Positions 36,077 through 44,143 of a stretch of 64,000 nt of DNA are shown piece after piece. The notes below the pieces were generated by a model. The model saw nothing but the letters and a program-made list of their open reading frames with translations, did no database searches and had not been told where the DNA came from. Origin of the DNA: Candidatus Obscuribacterales bacterium (GTDB lineage Bacteria; Cyanobacteriota; Vampirovibrionia; Obscuribacterales; Obscuribacteraceae); NCBI GenBank assembly GCA_020054205.1, contig JAGVLS010000035.1, positions 1-64,000 of the forward strand. The letters run 5' to 3'. Each line of letters starts with the position of its first letter. The stretch's first letter is position 1. A program made the position numbers and the translations under genes.

Positions 36077-36111
36077 ACATAGTTTTTCTTTTTTTTAAAG
36101 AAAAACTATGT
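36077..36111. repeat. 15-bp perfect inverted repeat
   Basis: ACATAGTTTTTCTTT (36077-36091) is complementary to AAAGAAAAACTATGT (36097-36111), with a five-T loop. It reads almost the same on both strands. It could be a terminator-like or protein-binding element within the noncoding region. Confidence 0.5.
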
Positions 36112-36205
36112 CCACTTCAGAATCGCTTTTTGACCCGACCTGCACCAAGGACTATGATGACAAGCCATTGCTTAGTCTGAGGCGACCTTGCAACAAATCT
36201 AGATG

Positions 36206-36239
36206 GATTTATTGACTTTTAGTCAATAAATCATTTTTT
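36206..36239 (+). terminator. Terminator-like hairpin in noncoding region
   Basis: GATTTATTGACT (36206-36217) pairs perfectly with AGTCAATAAATC (36221-36232) over 12 bp with a TTT loop, then A and six T. It is a textbook plus-strand terminator shape, though no plus-strand gene ends here, which suggests an upstream noncoding transcript. On the other strand, AAGGAG plus ATG (36245-36232) abuts the same hairpin and encodes only Met-Ile-Tyr before a stop. Confidence 0.55.
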
Positions 36240-36518
36240 CTCCTTTTCCTCAACACGTCTTTGCCTCAACGCACGTGTCACACGAGGGAGACTCGAAATT
36301 CCTCAACTCTTAGTCTCATCTAAGTTAAGTAGCTTACTAAGTAATGTGTGTAACCAGATCCACACCTAAATACAGCTATCGTAAGCAAAACAGCTGTATC
36401 GGACCTCCAGCCAGGGACAATCCGGCCTTCAGACACCACCTACTTCATGAGACGATTTGCTTGGAGAGAGCAAATCATGATCTCGGCGGCAAAGTAATTT
36501 TCTTAATAAAATATGTTC

Positions 36519-36554
36519 GATGTTTCAACAATATATATATATTGTTGAAACATC
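36519..36554. repeat. 36-base perfect palindrome
   Basis: Bases 36519-36536 are exactly complementary to 36537-36554; the half is GATGTTTCAACAATATAT. The centre is an alternating AT tract. It would extrude as a cruciform or form an 18-bp RNA hairpin. Confidence 0.6.
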
Positions 36555-37228
36555 ATGCGGAAGCTCCCGGTACTTCCTAGTCTCATAGGAAATACCACGC
36601 GAGAGCCGGAGACGGCTCGAACTCGGACTTACTGAAACTAATATTAATTGCTCTCAATGGGCCGTCTACCTTCTCCATTGAGAGATTCCAGATGCACATC
36701 ATTTACAGGTACCTGACCAGGGAATTATTAATACCCGAATGATGCACATATGTCAGCCAACCTCTGGACTATTGGCTCAACTATTTATCCAGCTCGAAAC
36801 ACACTAAAAAACCCAATCTGAATAGCCCCGGTTTAAGTGAGTCCGCTGGTTACGGAAACACTAATGATGGTTTTGGGCTTCAGATGTGAATTAAGTAGAT
36901 ATGCCTCTTTGACTGAGAGATGGATAAAAGTATCTCCATGGTTGCAAAGAGATAGGAGCATAAACAACAGTCTTGTGATTAATTCCATCCTGAAGCTTAT
37001 ATATTGCTTAGCATAGCTATGCTAGATTTTTGAAAAGCATTTAATAAATAGCTAGCGCGAGCTCGCGCTCACAAACTTATGGTTGATAATACGTCCTGGA
37101 AAAATTATGTAGACGCTGACACAGATGTTTATAACAAAGGTAAGTATCAAAAAGCTGGGCGATTTCTAACACAAATATCGACATGCTTCCCTGATGCATA
37201 CAGATAGTTTAATGCACTCATTCGCATT

Positions 37229-37255
37229 TTGAGATATACTTTTGGTATATATCAA
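37229..37255. promoter_or_regulatory. Dyad operator of vapBC
   Basis: TTGAGATATAC (37229-37239) and GTATATATCAA (37245-37255) form an 11-bp inverted repeat with one mismatch and a 5-base spacer, ending 18 bases before the vapB ATG. Its position fits autoregulation by the VapBC complex, as known for this family. Confidence 0.6.
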
Positions 37256-37273
37256 AATATAGAATGGTGAAAC

Positions 37274-37519
37274 ATGGATATAGCAAAAGTATTCTGGTCT
37301 GGAAGGTCGCAAGCAGTGCGCCTACCTAAAGATTTTAGATTTAAAACAGATGAAGTTCGCATTAGGCGACATGGCAGCTCTATTGTTCTGGAACCAATAG
37401 TGACTGATTGGACATGGCTGGATGCTATAGCTGGAAAATTAGATAGTGATTTTATAGATTCTGCAAATGAAAAAGCAGGTCAACAAAAACGCCCCAAATT
37501 AGATAAGCTTTTCAAATAA
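37274..37519 (+). CDS. vapB: VapB-type antitoxin (AbrB/SpoVT fold)
   Basis: An 81-residue antitoxin. The N-terminal swapped-hairpin DNA-binding domain reads VFWSGRSQAVRLPKDFRF and VRIRRHGSSIVLEP, the VagC/VapB signature (SGRSQAVRLPKxFRF). The C-terminal 30 residues are the charged toxin-binding tail. The stop codon overlaps the vapC start (TAATG). A dyad operator lies just upstream. The pair is complete and probably functional, unlike hicAB in this window. Confidence 0.9.
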   Translation: MDIAKVFWSGRSQAVRLPKDFRFKTDEVRIRRHGSSIVLEPIVTDWTWLDAIAGKLDSDFIDSANEKAGQQKRPKLDKLFK

Positions 37520-37914
37520 TGCGATATCTTTTGGATGCCAATGTCATAATTGCCATGCTAAATAGCAAAGATACGCATTTAGCTAAACGCATCAGACGTC
37601 ATAAACCAAGTGATGTAGCTATATCATCAATAGTTATGCATGAACTTTATTATGGTGCATTCAAAAGTCAACGCTTAGAACACAACGTCAATTTGATAGA
37701 TAATATATTCTTGGAAGTAATTGATTTTGATCGAGAAGATGCTCAAGCAGCTGGTGAGATAAGAGCAATGCTGACCAAAAAAGGAACCATAATAGGACCA
37801 TATGATATTCTAATTGCTGGACAAGCTAAGGCACGAAATATGATTTTAGTAACAAGTAATACTAATGAGTTCCGGCGTGTTCCAAACTTACGTATTGAAG
37901 ATTGGTCTTTATAA
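37519..37914 (+). CDS. vapC: VapC-type PIN-domain toxin
   Basis: A 131-residue PIN-domain ribonuclease. The acidic residues are in YLLDANVII (first Asp), MHELYYG (Glu), GPYDILIAGQA (Asp) and the SNTNEF end motif, where the usual last Asp is replaced by Asn (TSNTNEF rather than T-x-N-x-x-(D/E)F). VapC cleaves tRNA or rRNA loops when freed from VapB. It starts on the A of the vapB stop. The next gene follows after 7 bases. Confidence 0.9.
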   Translation: MRYLLDANVIIAMLNSKDTHLAKRIRRHKPSDVAISSIVMHELYYGAFKSQRLEHNVNLIDNIFLEVIDFDREDAQAAGEIRAMLTKKGTIIGPYDILIAGQAKARNMILVTSNTNEFRRVPNLRIEDWSL

Positions 37915-37921
37915 TTATCTG

Positions 37922-39502
37922 ATGGACAAAGAATTACCACAAAAATTGGGTCTGATAAATTTCTGGGGATTTGTGCTAGGTGCTGTAGTTATATTGGGCT
38001 TATTAGCTTGTTATTTGCGTCTTATTTTCATGCCATTATCAACTAAAATTACATTTTTAGCTGATGATGGTTTTTATTATTTAGTATTAGCACGTAATTT
38101 TGCTCAGTCTTATCAATGGTCCTTTGATCACGGCATTTCTTTTACATCAGGTTTTCATTTATTATTTGGTTATTTGCTTGTATTTTTATACAAAATATTT
38201 CCTGGACAATTACAGTTTATCCAAGCTGCTCTGGTAGCTGAGCTTATTAGTTTTATGGCAAGCTTTTTTATAATTGCCAAAGCAGCCATGCGTTTTCAAT
38301 CACCAATTATTTTATTGGCTTTTTCTTTATTGGCTGTTGCTAGCTCATCTTGGTCCGCCTGGACATCGCTTGTCGAATGGCCTTTTGTCATTCTTTTTGC
38401 CAGTTTATTTTATTATTGTTATCGTTTTACCATTAATATCAATCCTGTTCTATTTTTATTCATTGGCATTTTTGGATCATTTGCTCGCAGTGATTTTGGT
38501 CTCATGCCATTTTGTATTTTTATTAGTGCTTTTGTTTTTTATAAAGCTCATAAAAATCGTCTTTTGTTATTGCAATCAGGCATGACATTATTAGGCTCGG
38601 TATTAGGGGTAATAGCGGTCATTATTCATAGCCTAATAAGCACTGGTCAAATTGTCCAAGGCAGTGCTTTGATGAAAACATTTTGGACTGAAGTTGGTGG
38701 TAAAAATATTGAACCAATTGTTAGACTTGTGACAAGCATATTGCCAGGTAATTTAGCAGTTGATCATCAATTATTGCATACAACAAGTTTGATAATTTTT
38801 GCTTTGTTTGGTTTTACGGGCTTAGTTTTAGCTTTCAAACAATCAATACTTTATTTAAAAGTGGCTCACGAGCAAAACAAAATACTAAACATTATTTTGC
38901 TCACCGGCTCAATTACAACAATAATTGCTTATTTGATTTTTTATATGTTTAACAGCATGGGCATTGCTTACTGGTACACAGCTAATTTTTTCGTACCGCT
39001 CACTGTCATCATTGCTTTTATTTTCTTTCAATTAAACAAACAAAAACTATTAACTAGCGTATTTTATTTAGCTTGCACGCTTTTAATTGCATTTCAATTA
39101 GGCGTAATATTTAAATCACCACACGGGCTTTATACCTGGCACAATGCCATTATGCAAGCAGCCAATTATATAAGTGAGCATTATCCAAAAGCTCGCATTG
39201 GTTGCTGGAGTGCTGGCATTCCAGGATATTTTGCTGGCGAAAATGTTTTTATTATAAATGTCGATGGACTAATGAACAACGACATTTATACACATGCAAA
39301 AAAAGGTGCGTTTTTAGATTATTTAAAATCTCGAAAAATTACATACATAGCAGACTGGCCAAAACAAATTCCATCTTGTGCTCGCCTCAGTGGATATATG
39401 GGCAATGATTTTGAAAAACATTTGACACCCATAAAAACATTTCCTGACGAATGCCCACAAGAATTTTTTACGACTTATACAATCTATGAATTTACTAAGT
39501 AA
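37922..39502 (+). CDS. GT-C type membrane glycosyltransferase-like protein
   Basis: A 526-residue polytopic protein with about eleven hydrophobic helices. The first periplasmic loop has FLADDGFYYLVLARNFAQS, matching the acidic DD/DxxY loop of GT39/GT83-type lipid-sugar-dependent transferases. The C-terminal soluble tail includes RIGCWSAGIPGYF and INVDGLMNND, common in this group. It likely modifies an envelope glycan or lipid. ATG 37922, 7 bases after vapC, is used; no clear ribosome binding site precedes it, so translation may be coupled to vapC. Very AT-rich, unlike the flanking minus-strand genes. Confidence 0.7.
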   Translation: MDKELPQKLGLINFWGFVLGAVVILGLLACYLRLIFMPLSTKITFLADDGFYYLVLARNFAQSYQWSFDHGISFTSGFHLLFGYLLVFLYKIFPGQLQFIQAALVAELISFMASFFIIAKAAMRFQSPIILLAFSLLAVASSSWSAWTSLVEWPFVILFASLFYYCYRFTININPVLFLFIGIFGSFARSDFGLMPFCIFISAFVFYKAHKNRLLLLQSGMTLLGSVLGVIAVIIHSLISTGQIVQGSALMKTFWTEVGGKNIEPIVRLVTSILPGNLAVDHQLLHTTSLIIFALFGFTGLVLAFKQSILYLKVAHEQNKILNIILLTGSITTIIAYLIFYMFNSMGIAYWYTANFFVPLTVIIAFIFFQLNKQKLLTSVFYLACTLLIAFQLGVIFKSPHGLYTWHNAIMQAANYISEHYPKARIGCWSAGIPGYFAGENVFIINVDGLMNNDIYTHAKKGAFLDYLKSRKITYIADWPKQIPSCARLSGYMGNDFEKHLTPIKTFPDECPQEFFTTYTIYEFTK

Positions 39503-39513
39503 TATAGTATAAA

Positions 39514-39550
39514 TAAAACAAAAAGGGAATCGACCCGATGGTCGTTCCCT
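39514..39550 (-). terminator. Rho-independent terminator, minus strand
   Basis: On the minus strand AGGGAACGACC pairs with GGTCGATTCCCT (one bulged base) around a four-base loop, followed by TTTTTGTTTTAT. It ends the transcript of the gene at 39635-40429. Between it and that gene lie two more stems: AAGCGC/GCGCTT (39553-39575) and GCAACAA/TTGTTGC (39578-39627). Confidence 0.85.
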
Positions 39551-39634
39551 CTAAGCGCTTTGGCTTCTTGCGCTTACGCAACAATCATTAGTCGTATGGC
39601 TTTCACCACCACAAACTAGGTTGTTGCAGTTGAG

Positions 39635-40429
39635 CTATTTCCCTTCGGGAATGAAAGACTCTACCGACTCATCCAACTCGAAAGTTGCTTCGCCGGTGTT
39701 TGTGTTTACGTCCACCAGTCTCGCCATTGGCAAATAAAGATCTTTGCCGTGACCTCCACCAGAGATGCGAATGTAGAAAGTTGGCAGCTGAGACGTGTCG
39801 CCCAGTCCATAGTATTGACCAGCACCGCGTCCCTTGCTCTGCCCAAACTCAAAAGGATCAACATTGCAGGCAAGCAACAAACCCTTGGTGGCATACCGTT
39901 CGAGGTTACTGTCGAGGCGCAGCTCTGCATTCACCCAAACAGAATCGGTCAAGTCTCCAATTGGACGGATGTAGCCAGCGCTCTCGTTGCTAACAATAAC
40001 CGTACGCCCAGAGCTAATGAACTGGCGTCCTTCTTTAGCAGCCAGATCCCCAAAGAAATCTTGCGGCTTGTCGCGATACATTTCCGCATGCGGATGATCA
40101 AGCTGGACTTCAAGACCAGCAAAGTGATTGCGGAACATTGGATAAAGTTCGGTCCAAGGAATATACTGACTGATCCCTTGGCTCCATTCTTTACCCTTAT
40201 GGTCAATCATATTGCAAGTCCAAAGCAACCACATAGCAATCTGCTGCCTGTACGTAGTCGGCATGTGGACTCCTACCACCCTGGATGGACCGGCACTGCA
40301 GGCACCACAGTCACAACTCCAGCCATGGGCACTTTGTCCATTCAGTCTCTCTGCAAGCCGTTGCTTCAAAACTTCTGCTCGCTCTAAGGCAAGAGCATAA
40401 GTCTCAGGACTGATTTCAGTACGACTCAT
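39635..40429 (-). CDS. Hypothetical protein with CxCxxC cluster
   Basis: A 264-residue soluble protein. An N-terminal helical stretch with the cluster SCDCGACSAG (about 38-47, a possible metal site) is followed by a mixed domain with TYRQQIAMWLLWTCNMID and GRGAGQYYGLGDTSQ. No family is recognised. ATG 40429 is preferred because AAGGAGACA lies about 9 bases upstream. It begins MSRTEIS; the next gene upstream begins MSRIELS, which hints at a shared N-terminal origin. Its base use is more GC-rich than the adjacent glycosyltransferase gene. Confidence 0.65.
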   Translation of the reverse strand: MSRTEISPETYALALERAEVLKQRLAERLNGQSAHGWSCDCGACSAGPSRVVGVHMPTTYRQQIAMWLLWTCNMIDHKGKEWSQGISQYIPWTELYPMFRNHFAGLEVQLDHPHAEMYRDKPQDFFGDLAAKEGRQFISSGRTVIVSNESAGYIRPIGDLTDSVWVNAELRLDSNLERYATKGLLLACNVDPFEFGQSKGRGAGQYYGLGDTSQLPTFYIRISGGGHGKDLYLPMARLVDVNTNTGEATFELDESVESFIPEGK

Positions 40430-40535
40430 GATTCTGTCTCCTTCTTTCTTCTGCAAAAGTGTTTGTGCCACCAGCAAAATGCTAATAGCAATGAGAAAAG
40501 CTGCTGATCAACGTAATCAGTCAACTATCAACAAA

Positions 40536-41150
40536 CTAAAAGCGTCGCCTTCGCTTGCTGCCGTTGTAGACGAAGCCACCGCTTGCCACGTAGAATTCGA
40601 GGCCTTCACAAGCCTCATTGCGCAAGACACCTTCGACCACTTCAATCCCACGTTGGCGCAGTTGACGCTGCCAGTTGGGATGAATCGGACCCTCGTCGAA
40701 GCCGGTAATACTTTCGACATCACTACCGCTTGCTCCGGTAACCAATCGCTTCACTCCACTCCAAGCGGTAGCGCCACAACACATGGCGCAGGGCTGAGCT
40801 GAAGTAACCAGGCTATGAGCTGGCATTCCTTCAGCCCCGAGATTGAAATTCTTCAGATTGGTCGTAGCCATGGCAATAGCCATTGTCTCACCATGCAAAA
40901 GCGGACAGGACAATGGCACTACACGATTGACACCGACGCCCTTCACCAACCCGGTGACAATTTCCACGATCACACTGCCAAAGGGACCCCCCGTTTGCTC
41001 TTCCGTATTGCGCCGCGAGAGCTTAATCGCATATTCCATTTGCTCCTCCACCGTAGGAAGACACTCTGGAACACGACCGCTCTTGATCTCGTCGACAAGC
41101 CATTTGGGAAGGTTAATCAACATTTGTGTGGACAATTCGATACGAGACAT
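40536..41150 (-). CDS. Guanine-deaminase-like CDA-fold protein
   Basis: A 204-residue cytidine-deaminase-fold enzyme. It has the zinc/catalytic motif HGETMAI (His ligand, catalytic Glu) and AQPCAMCCGATAW (two Cys ligands). A following ITGFDEGPIHPNW resembles the GFDD-(S/x)-F-I segment of bacterial guanine deaminases. The usual HAE is HGE here. It probably deaminates a purine or related base, with an N-terminal extension of about 40 residues. ATG 41150 is chosen because the upstream frame lacks a better start; its ribosome binding site is weak. Same strand and similar base composition as the CxCxxC gene 106 bases downstream. Confidence 0.8.
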   Translation of the reverse strand: MSRIELSTQMLINLPKWLVDEIKSGRVPECLPTVEEQMEYAIKLSRRNTEEQTGGPFGSVIVEIVTGLVKGVGVNRVVPLSCPLLHGETMAIAMATTNLKNFNLGAEGMPAHSLVTSAQPCAMCCGATAWSGVKRLVTGASGSDVESITGFDEGPIHPNWQRQLRQRGIEVVEGVLRNEACEGLEFYVASGGFVYNGSKRRRRF

Positions 41151-41477
41151 GAGTCTTTGCTTTCTGAGAGCTGCTGGTGTTTGCTTGATACGTTGCAAAA
41201 CATCGCACCGACTCTTTTGAAAAGCGAACTCACCGAAATTGGTTTATATAAGCACCGACACAACAGCTACCTGCTACAAAATGTGCGCTTGTTTTAGTTG
41301 GCTAATGGCTGTTTTAGGTGTTTGGCTCCTTATAACAACAAAGAAAATAGAAGATAAATCCAACCTAGATCAAATCAATTAAAGCTATCAAGGTATATTA
41401 CGTATGTATAAAGACAATACGTTTCATCTTTTGAGATTTAAACTAATAATGTCCTAGCATAACTTACATATACGTAT
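41151..41477. other. Noncoding stretch upstream of the deaminase
   Basis: About 330 bases upstream of the deaminase start. It should contain the minus-strand promoter. Past about 41300 it becomes AT-rich. No gene or strong hairpin is seen. Confidence 0.5.
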
Positions 41478-41523
41478 TTCCACTCATGCCTATCGCAAGC
41501 TCACATATTGTCTAATAAATTGA
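41478..41523. repeat. Direct repeat, copy 1 (flanks DUF4143 gene)
   Basis: This 46-base segment matches 42791-42836 at 38 of 46 positions in the same orientation; both begin TTCCACTCAT. The two copies lie on either side of the DUF4143 gene at 41544-42665, 20 bases past its stop and about 125 bases before its start. Confidence 0.65.
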
Positions 41524-41543
41524 AGTCGTAGCAACAAAAAAGA

Positions 41544-42665
41544 CTAAATCAGAGTTTGCAAAAAGGATAAGGCTGGGGCCGCACGTATATCTTCCTTTGA
41601 AACATAATCTTTCTTTCCAATTGCAGAAATCTGCCAAGCCTCACAGGAAGGAAATCGTGCTTTGAAATATTTTAGCCCTTTGCTAATCTCTGCATCATCC
41701 CATTTACATTCAATAGCAAAGAGTACTTTTTTCTTTTCAGTAACTATAAAATCCACCTCCCGCCCATCCACATCACGAAAGTACCGCAGCTCAATATCGC
41801 GTCCTTGCGTATCCTCTTGGTAGTGCACCCACTTCAATAAATGGCTTGCCACTAGATTCTCAAAACGATAGCCAGCATCTTCAACCAGAGTCCAGTCAAA
41901 ATGATAATGCTTTTGTTCTTTTTTAACTGCACGAATTTTGGCAGCTCCAAAAGGAGAAATTCGAAAAATTGCATACAATCTTTCAAAGATGTTCAGCCAA
42001 TTAGAAACAGCCTTATGACTTACTTGAAGATCTTCACGAAGAGAATTAATAGAAAGCGGTGAACCAACAAGAGATGGGAGTCTCAACATCAAAAGTTCAA
42101 GCTGGCTTAAGTCTTCTACCCTCTCAAGACTTAACACATCCTCTCGAATTAACCGTTGGCGATATTCCCTGGACCAGCGTCTAGCCTCTACCTCAGAACC
42201 TTCAAAAAAAGGCTCCGGAAAACCACTCAGATTGAGAAGTAGTTGAAAATCTTTAGTAGAAGTTATGTTCAATTCAGCAACAGAAAGAGGATGCAATCTC
42301 AAATAATGATATCTCCCCTGCAGGGAATCGCCTCCGTGACGATAAAAGTCAAGCCTAGCACTTCCTGTCACTAAAATTTTATGCTTTTTACCAAAAACAT
42401 CGTAAAGCCCTTTAAGATAATTTCTCCAACCTCGATATTTGTGAATTTCATCAAACACCCAAAGTTTTGATGGCGGGAGCTCTTGCTTTAAAATCCTTTC
42501 TCGGTGCTCTACATTATCCCAATTGAGATAGCCTTGCATATTCTTAGCTAGAATATGCTGAGATATTGTGGTTTTACCAACCTGCCTTGGCCCACCAAGA
42601 AAGACCATCTTCTTTAAAAGGTCTTTTTCTATCTGTTTTGTCAAATAACGCTCACGATATTTCAT
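41544..42665 (-). CDS. AAA ATPase with DUF4143 (type 1)
   Basis: A 373-residue protein of the AAA_14/DUF4143 family. The N-terminal P-loop ATPase has GGPRQVGKTTIS (Walker A), LWVFDEIHK (Walker B) and ILVTGSARLD (sensor 1). A winged-helix-like middle (about 185-250) is followed by the C-terminal DUF4143 domain with the nuclease-like motif GREVDFIVTEKKKVLFAIEC, a PD-(D/E)xK arrangement (E-VD-ExK replaced by E-VD-ECK). The function of the family is unsettled; many members sit in mobile or defence-rich loci. ATG 42665 is preferred. Two copies of an operator-like direct repeat lie just upstream, and 46-base direct repeats flank the gene. Confidence 0.85.
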   Translation of the reverse strand: MKYRERYLTKQIEKDLLKKMVFLGGPRQVGKTTISQHILAKNMQGYLNWDNVEHRERILKQELPPSKLWVFDEIHKYRGWRNYLKGLYDVFGKKHKILVTGSARLDFYRHGGDSLQGRYHYLRLHPLSVAELNITSTKDFQLLLNLSGFPEPFFEGSEVEARRWSREYRQRLIREDVLSLERVEDLSQLELLMLRLPSLVGSPLSINSLREDLQVSHKAVSNWLNIFERLYAIFRISPFGAAKIRAVKKEQKHYHFDWTLVEDAGYRFENLVASHLLKWVHYQEDTQGRDIELRYFRDVDGREVDFIVTEKKKVLFAIECKWDDAEISKGLKYFKARFPSCEAWQISAIGKKDYVSKEDIRAAPALSFLQTLI

Positions 42666-42684
42666 AGCAATATAATACAAGATT

Positions 42685-42743
42685 TTTTGCCCATAGTCAA
42701 AAAAACTCGCGAGTAATTTTGCCTATAGGTTAAAAAAATCGCG
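42685..42743 (-). promoter_or_regulatory. Tandem operator-like repeats before DUF4143 gene 1
   Basis: Two direct copies of about 27 bases (42685-42711 and 42716-42743) share TTGCC-YATAG, a run of A and CGCGA. They end 20 bases upstream of the ATG. Direct repeats in this position suggest a regulator binding site overlapping the promoter. Confidence 0.5.
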
Positions 42744-42790
42744 AAAAGCGCACATCTACAACCATTGTCAAAGCTAAGCAACTAAAGGTA

Positions 42791-42836
42791 TTCCACTCAT
42801 ACCTATCGTAAGCTTGCATACTGTCTCATAAACTGT
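42791..42836. repeat. Direct repeat, copy 2 (flanks DUF4143 gene)
   Basis: Second copy of the 46-base repeat at 41478-41523, with eight mismatches and the same orientation. It lies upstream of the DUF4143 gene on the minus strand. Confidence 0.65.
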
Positions 42837-42862
42837 ATAATTTTACCTACAGTCTATTGCTA

Positions 42863-42906
42863 TTTACTCAATACATTGAGTAAAATTACTCAATGTATTG
42901 AGTAAT
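42863..42906. promoter_or_regulatory. Double palindromic operator before DUF4143 gene 2
   Basis: Two adjacent 22-base units (42863-42884 and 42885-42906) each consist of ACTCAAT and ATTGAGT arms around a 2-base centre (AC in the first, GT in the second). The second unit's core is the exact reverse complement of the first, so the whole is also one large inverted repeat. It ends 4 bases before ATG 42911 and occupies the place of a ribosome binding site. Confidence 0.65.
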
Positions 42907-42910
42907 TTGT

Positions 42911-44098
42911 ATGAATTATAAACGACCATATGCAAAAATTCTTGCCTCTCGCTTGCGCGAGCCGCGACACCTCATTCAAGTGATAACTGGTCCCAGGCAG
43001 GTTGGCAAAACTACTCTAGTCGAGCAAGTTTGCTCAACACAAAGACTTCCTTTTGTTTTTGCCAGCGCTGACGAGCCTACTTTAAAAGGACCTGAATGGA
43101 TTGCCCAACAATGGGAATCAGCAAGAATTAAGCTTAATCAAAAAGGGGCTATCCTAGTAATCGATGAAATACAAAAGGTAATTGGCTGGACAGAGACAGT
43201 GAAACGCTTATGGGATGAAGATACACGTAAAAGACGTCCACTTAAATTAATTTTGCTGGGTTCTGCACCACTTTTGTTGCAGCACGGACTTACTGAAAGT
43301 TTATCTGGGCGTTTTGAACTTATTCATCTGCCGCACTGGTCATTTACTGAAATGAATACTGCTTTTGGTTTTGACATAGAGAAATATATTTTTTTTGGCG
43401 GCTACCCAGGAGCAGCTCCACTAATCAATGATCAAAAGCGTTGGGTAAGATACATACGCGATGCCTTGATTGAAACCACCATATCACGTGATGTGCTTTT
43501 GCTTACTCGTGTAGATAAACCGGCTCTTTTGCGGCAACTGTTTGAACTAGGTTGTTTGTATTCTGGGCAAATTATATCTTATTCAAAAATGTTAGGACAA
43601 TTACAAGACGCTGGCAATACAACTACACTGGCACATTATCTACATCTACTTGCTGCTGCTGGCATGCTTGTCGGATTGCCAAAGTATACACAACGCGCTA
43701 TGCAACTGAGAGCATCAAGTCCAAAATTGCAAGTACTGAATACAGCGCTTATGTCTGCACAATGTGATATGTCTTTTGCAGAGGCCAGGGAAAATCATGA
43801 ATTTTGGGGACATCTTGTAGAATCAGCTGTCGGTGCACATCTTGCTAATGCTGAAGCAGTTGGATCACACAAACTATTTTATTGGCGAGAACGCAATCAT
43901 GAAGTAGACTTTGTTGTGAAGGCAGGACGCACCCTGGTAGCGCTTGAAGTAAAAAGTGGACATAAAAGACAAGTACTGCCTGGAATTGCCACATTTACCA
44001 ATATATTCAAACCTAAGCGCTCCTTACTTATAGGAGGCGATGGAATTCCAATTGAGGAATTTCTTAAATTACCAATAGAAAAATGGCTTGGATCTTAA
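42911..44098 (+). CDS. AAA ATPase with DUF4143 (type 2)
   Basis: A 395-residue relative of the genes on both sides, but clearly diverged. Walker A is TGPRQVGKTTLV, Walker B is ILVIDEIQKV, the sensor is LILLGSAPLLL, and the C-terminal nuclease-like motif is HEVDFVVKAGRTLVALEVKS with the E-VD-ExK residues intact. The SLSGRFELIHLPHWSFTEM segment is typical of the family. It has no Shine-Dalgarno: a double palindrome covers that site, and translation may be leaderless or controlled by the hairpin. Confidence 0.87.
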   Translation: MNYKRPYAKILASRLREPRHLIQVITGPRQVGKTTLVEQVCSTQRLPFVFASADEPTLKGPEWIAQQWESARIKLNQKGAILVIDEIQKVIGWTETVKRLWDEDTRKRRPLKLILLGSAPLLLQHGLTESLSGRFELIHLPHWSFTEMNTAFGFDIEKYIFFGGYPGAAPLINDQKRWVRYIRDALIETTISRDVLLLTRVDKPALLRQLFELGCLYSGQIISYSKMLGQLQDAGNTTTLAHYLHLLAAAGMLVGLPKYTQRAMQLRASSPKLQVLNTALMSAQCDMSFAEARENHEFWGHLVESAVGAHLANAEAVGSHKLFYWRERNHEVDFVVKAGRTLVALEVKSGHKRQVLPGIATFTNIFKPKRSLLIGGDGIPIEEFLKLPIEKWLGS

Positions 44099-44143
44099 AC
44101 CTTACTGCGAGCTATAATTAAAGCATTAGGCAGGCTCAGAAAT

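Larger units (their letters stand above)
35738..37228. ncRNA. Hairpin-dense noncoding region, candidate structured RNA
   Basis: About 1.5 kb without a credible gene but with many perfect stems: 35791-35810 (GCGGC/GCCGC), 35990-36008 (CCCAGTC/GACTGGG), 36077-36111 (15 bp), 36206-36232 (12 bp plus T6), 36519-36554 (36-base palindrome), 36603-36618 (GAGCCG-GAGA-CGGCTC, a GNRA loop), 36651-36684 (10 bp), 36816-36886 (bulged long-range stem), 36900-36962 (CTCTTTG/CAAAGAG with inner GAGAT/ATCTC), 37009-37024 and 37054-37069. The density suggests one or more structured RNAs or regulatory leaders. Strand and boundaries are undetermined, and no known RNA family is recognised. Confidence 0.35.

Noticed and set aside
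36344..36580. 78-codon plus-strand frame in the noncoding region
   Set aside because: It runs through several perfect hairpins, has no ribosome binding site and an incoherent composition.
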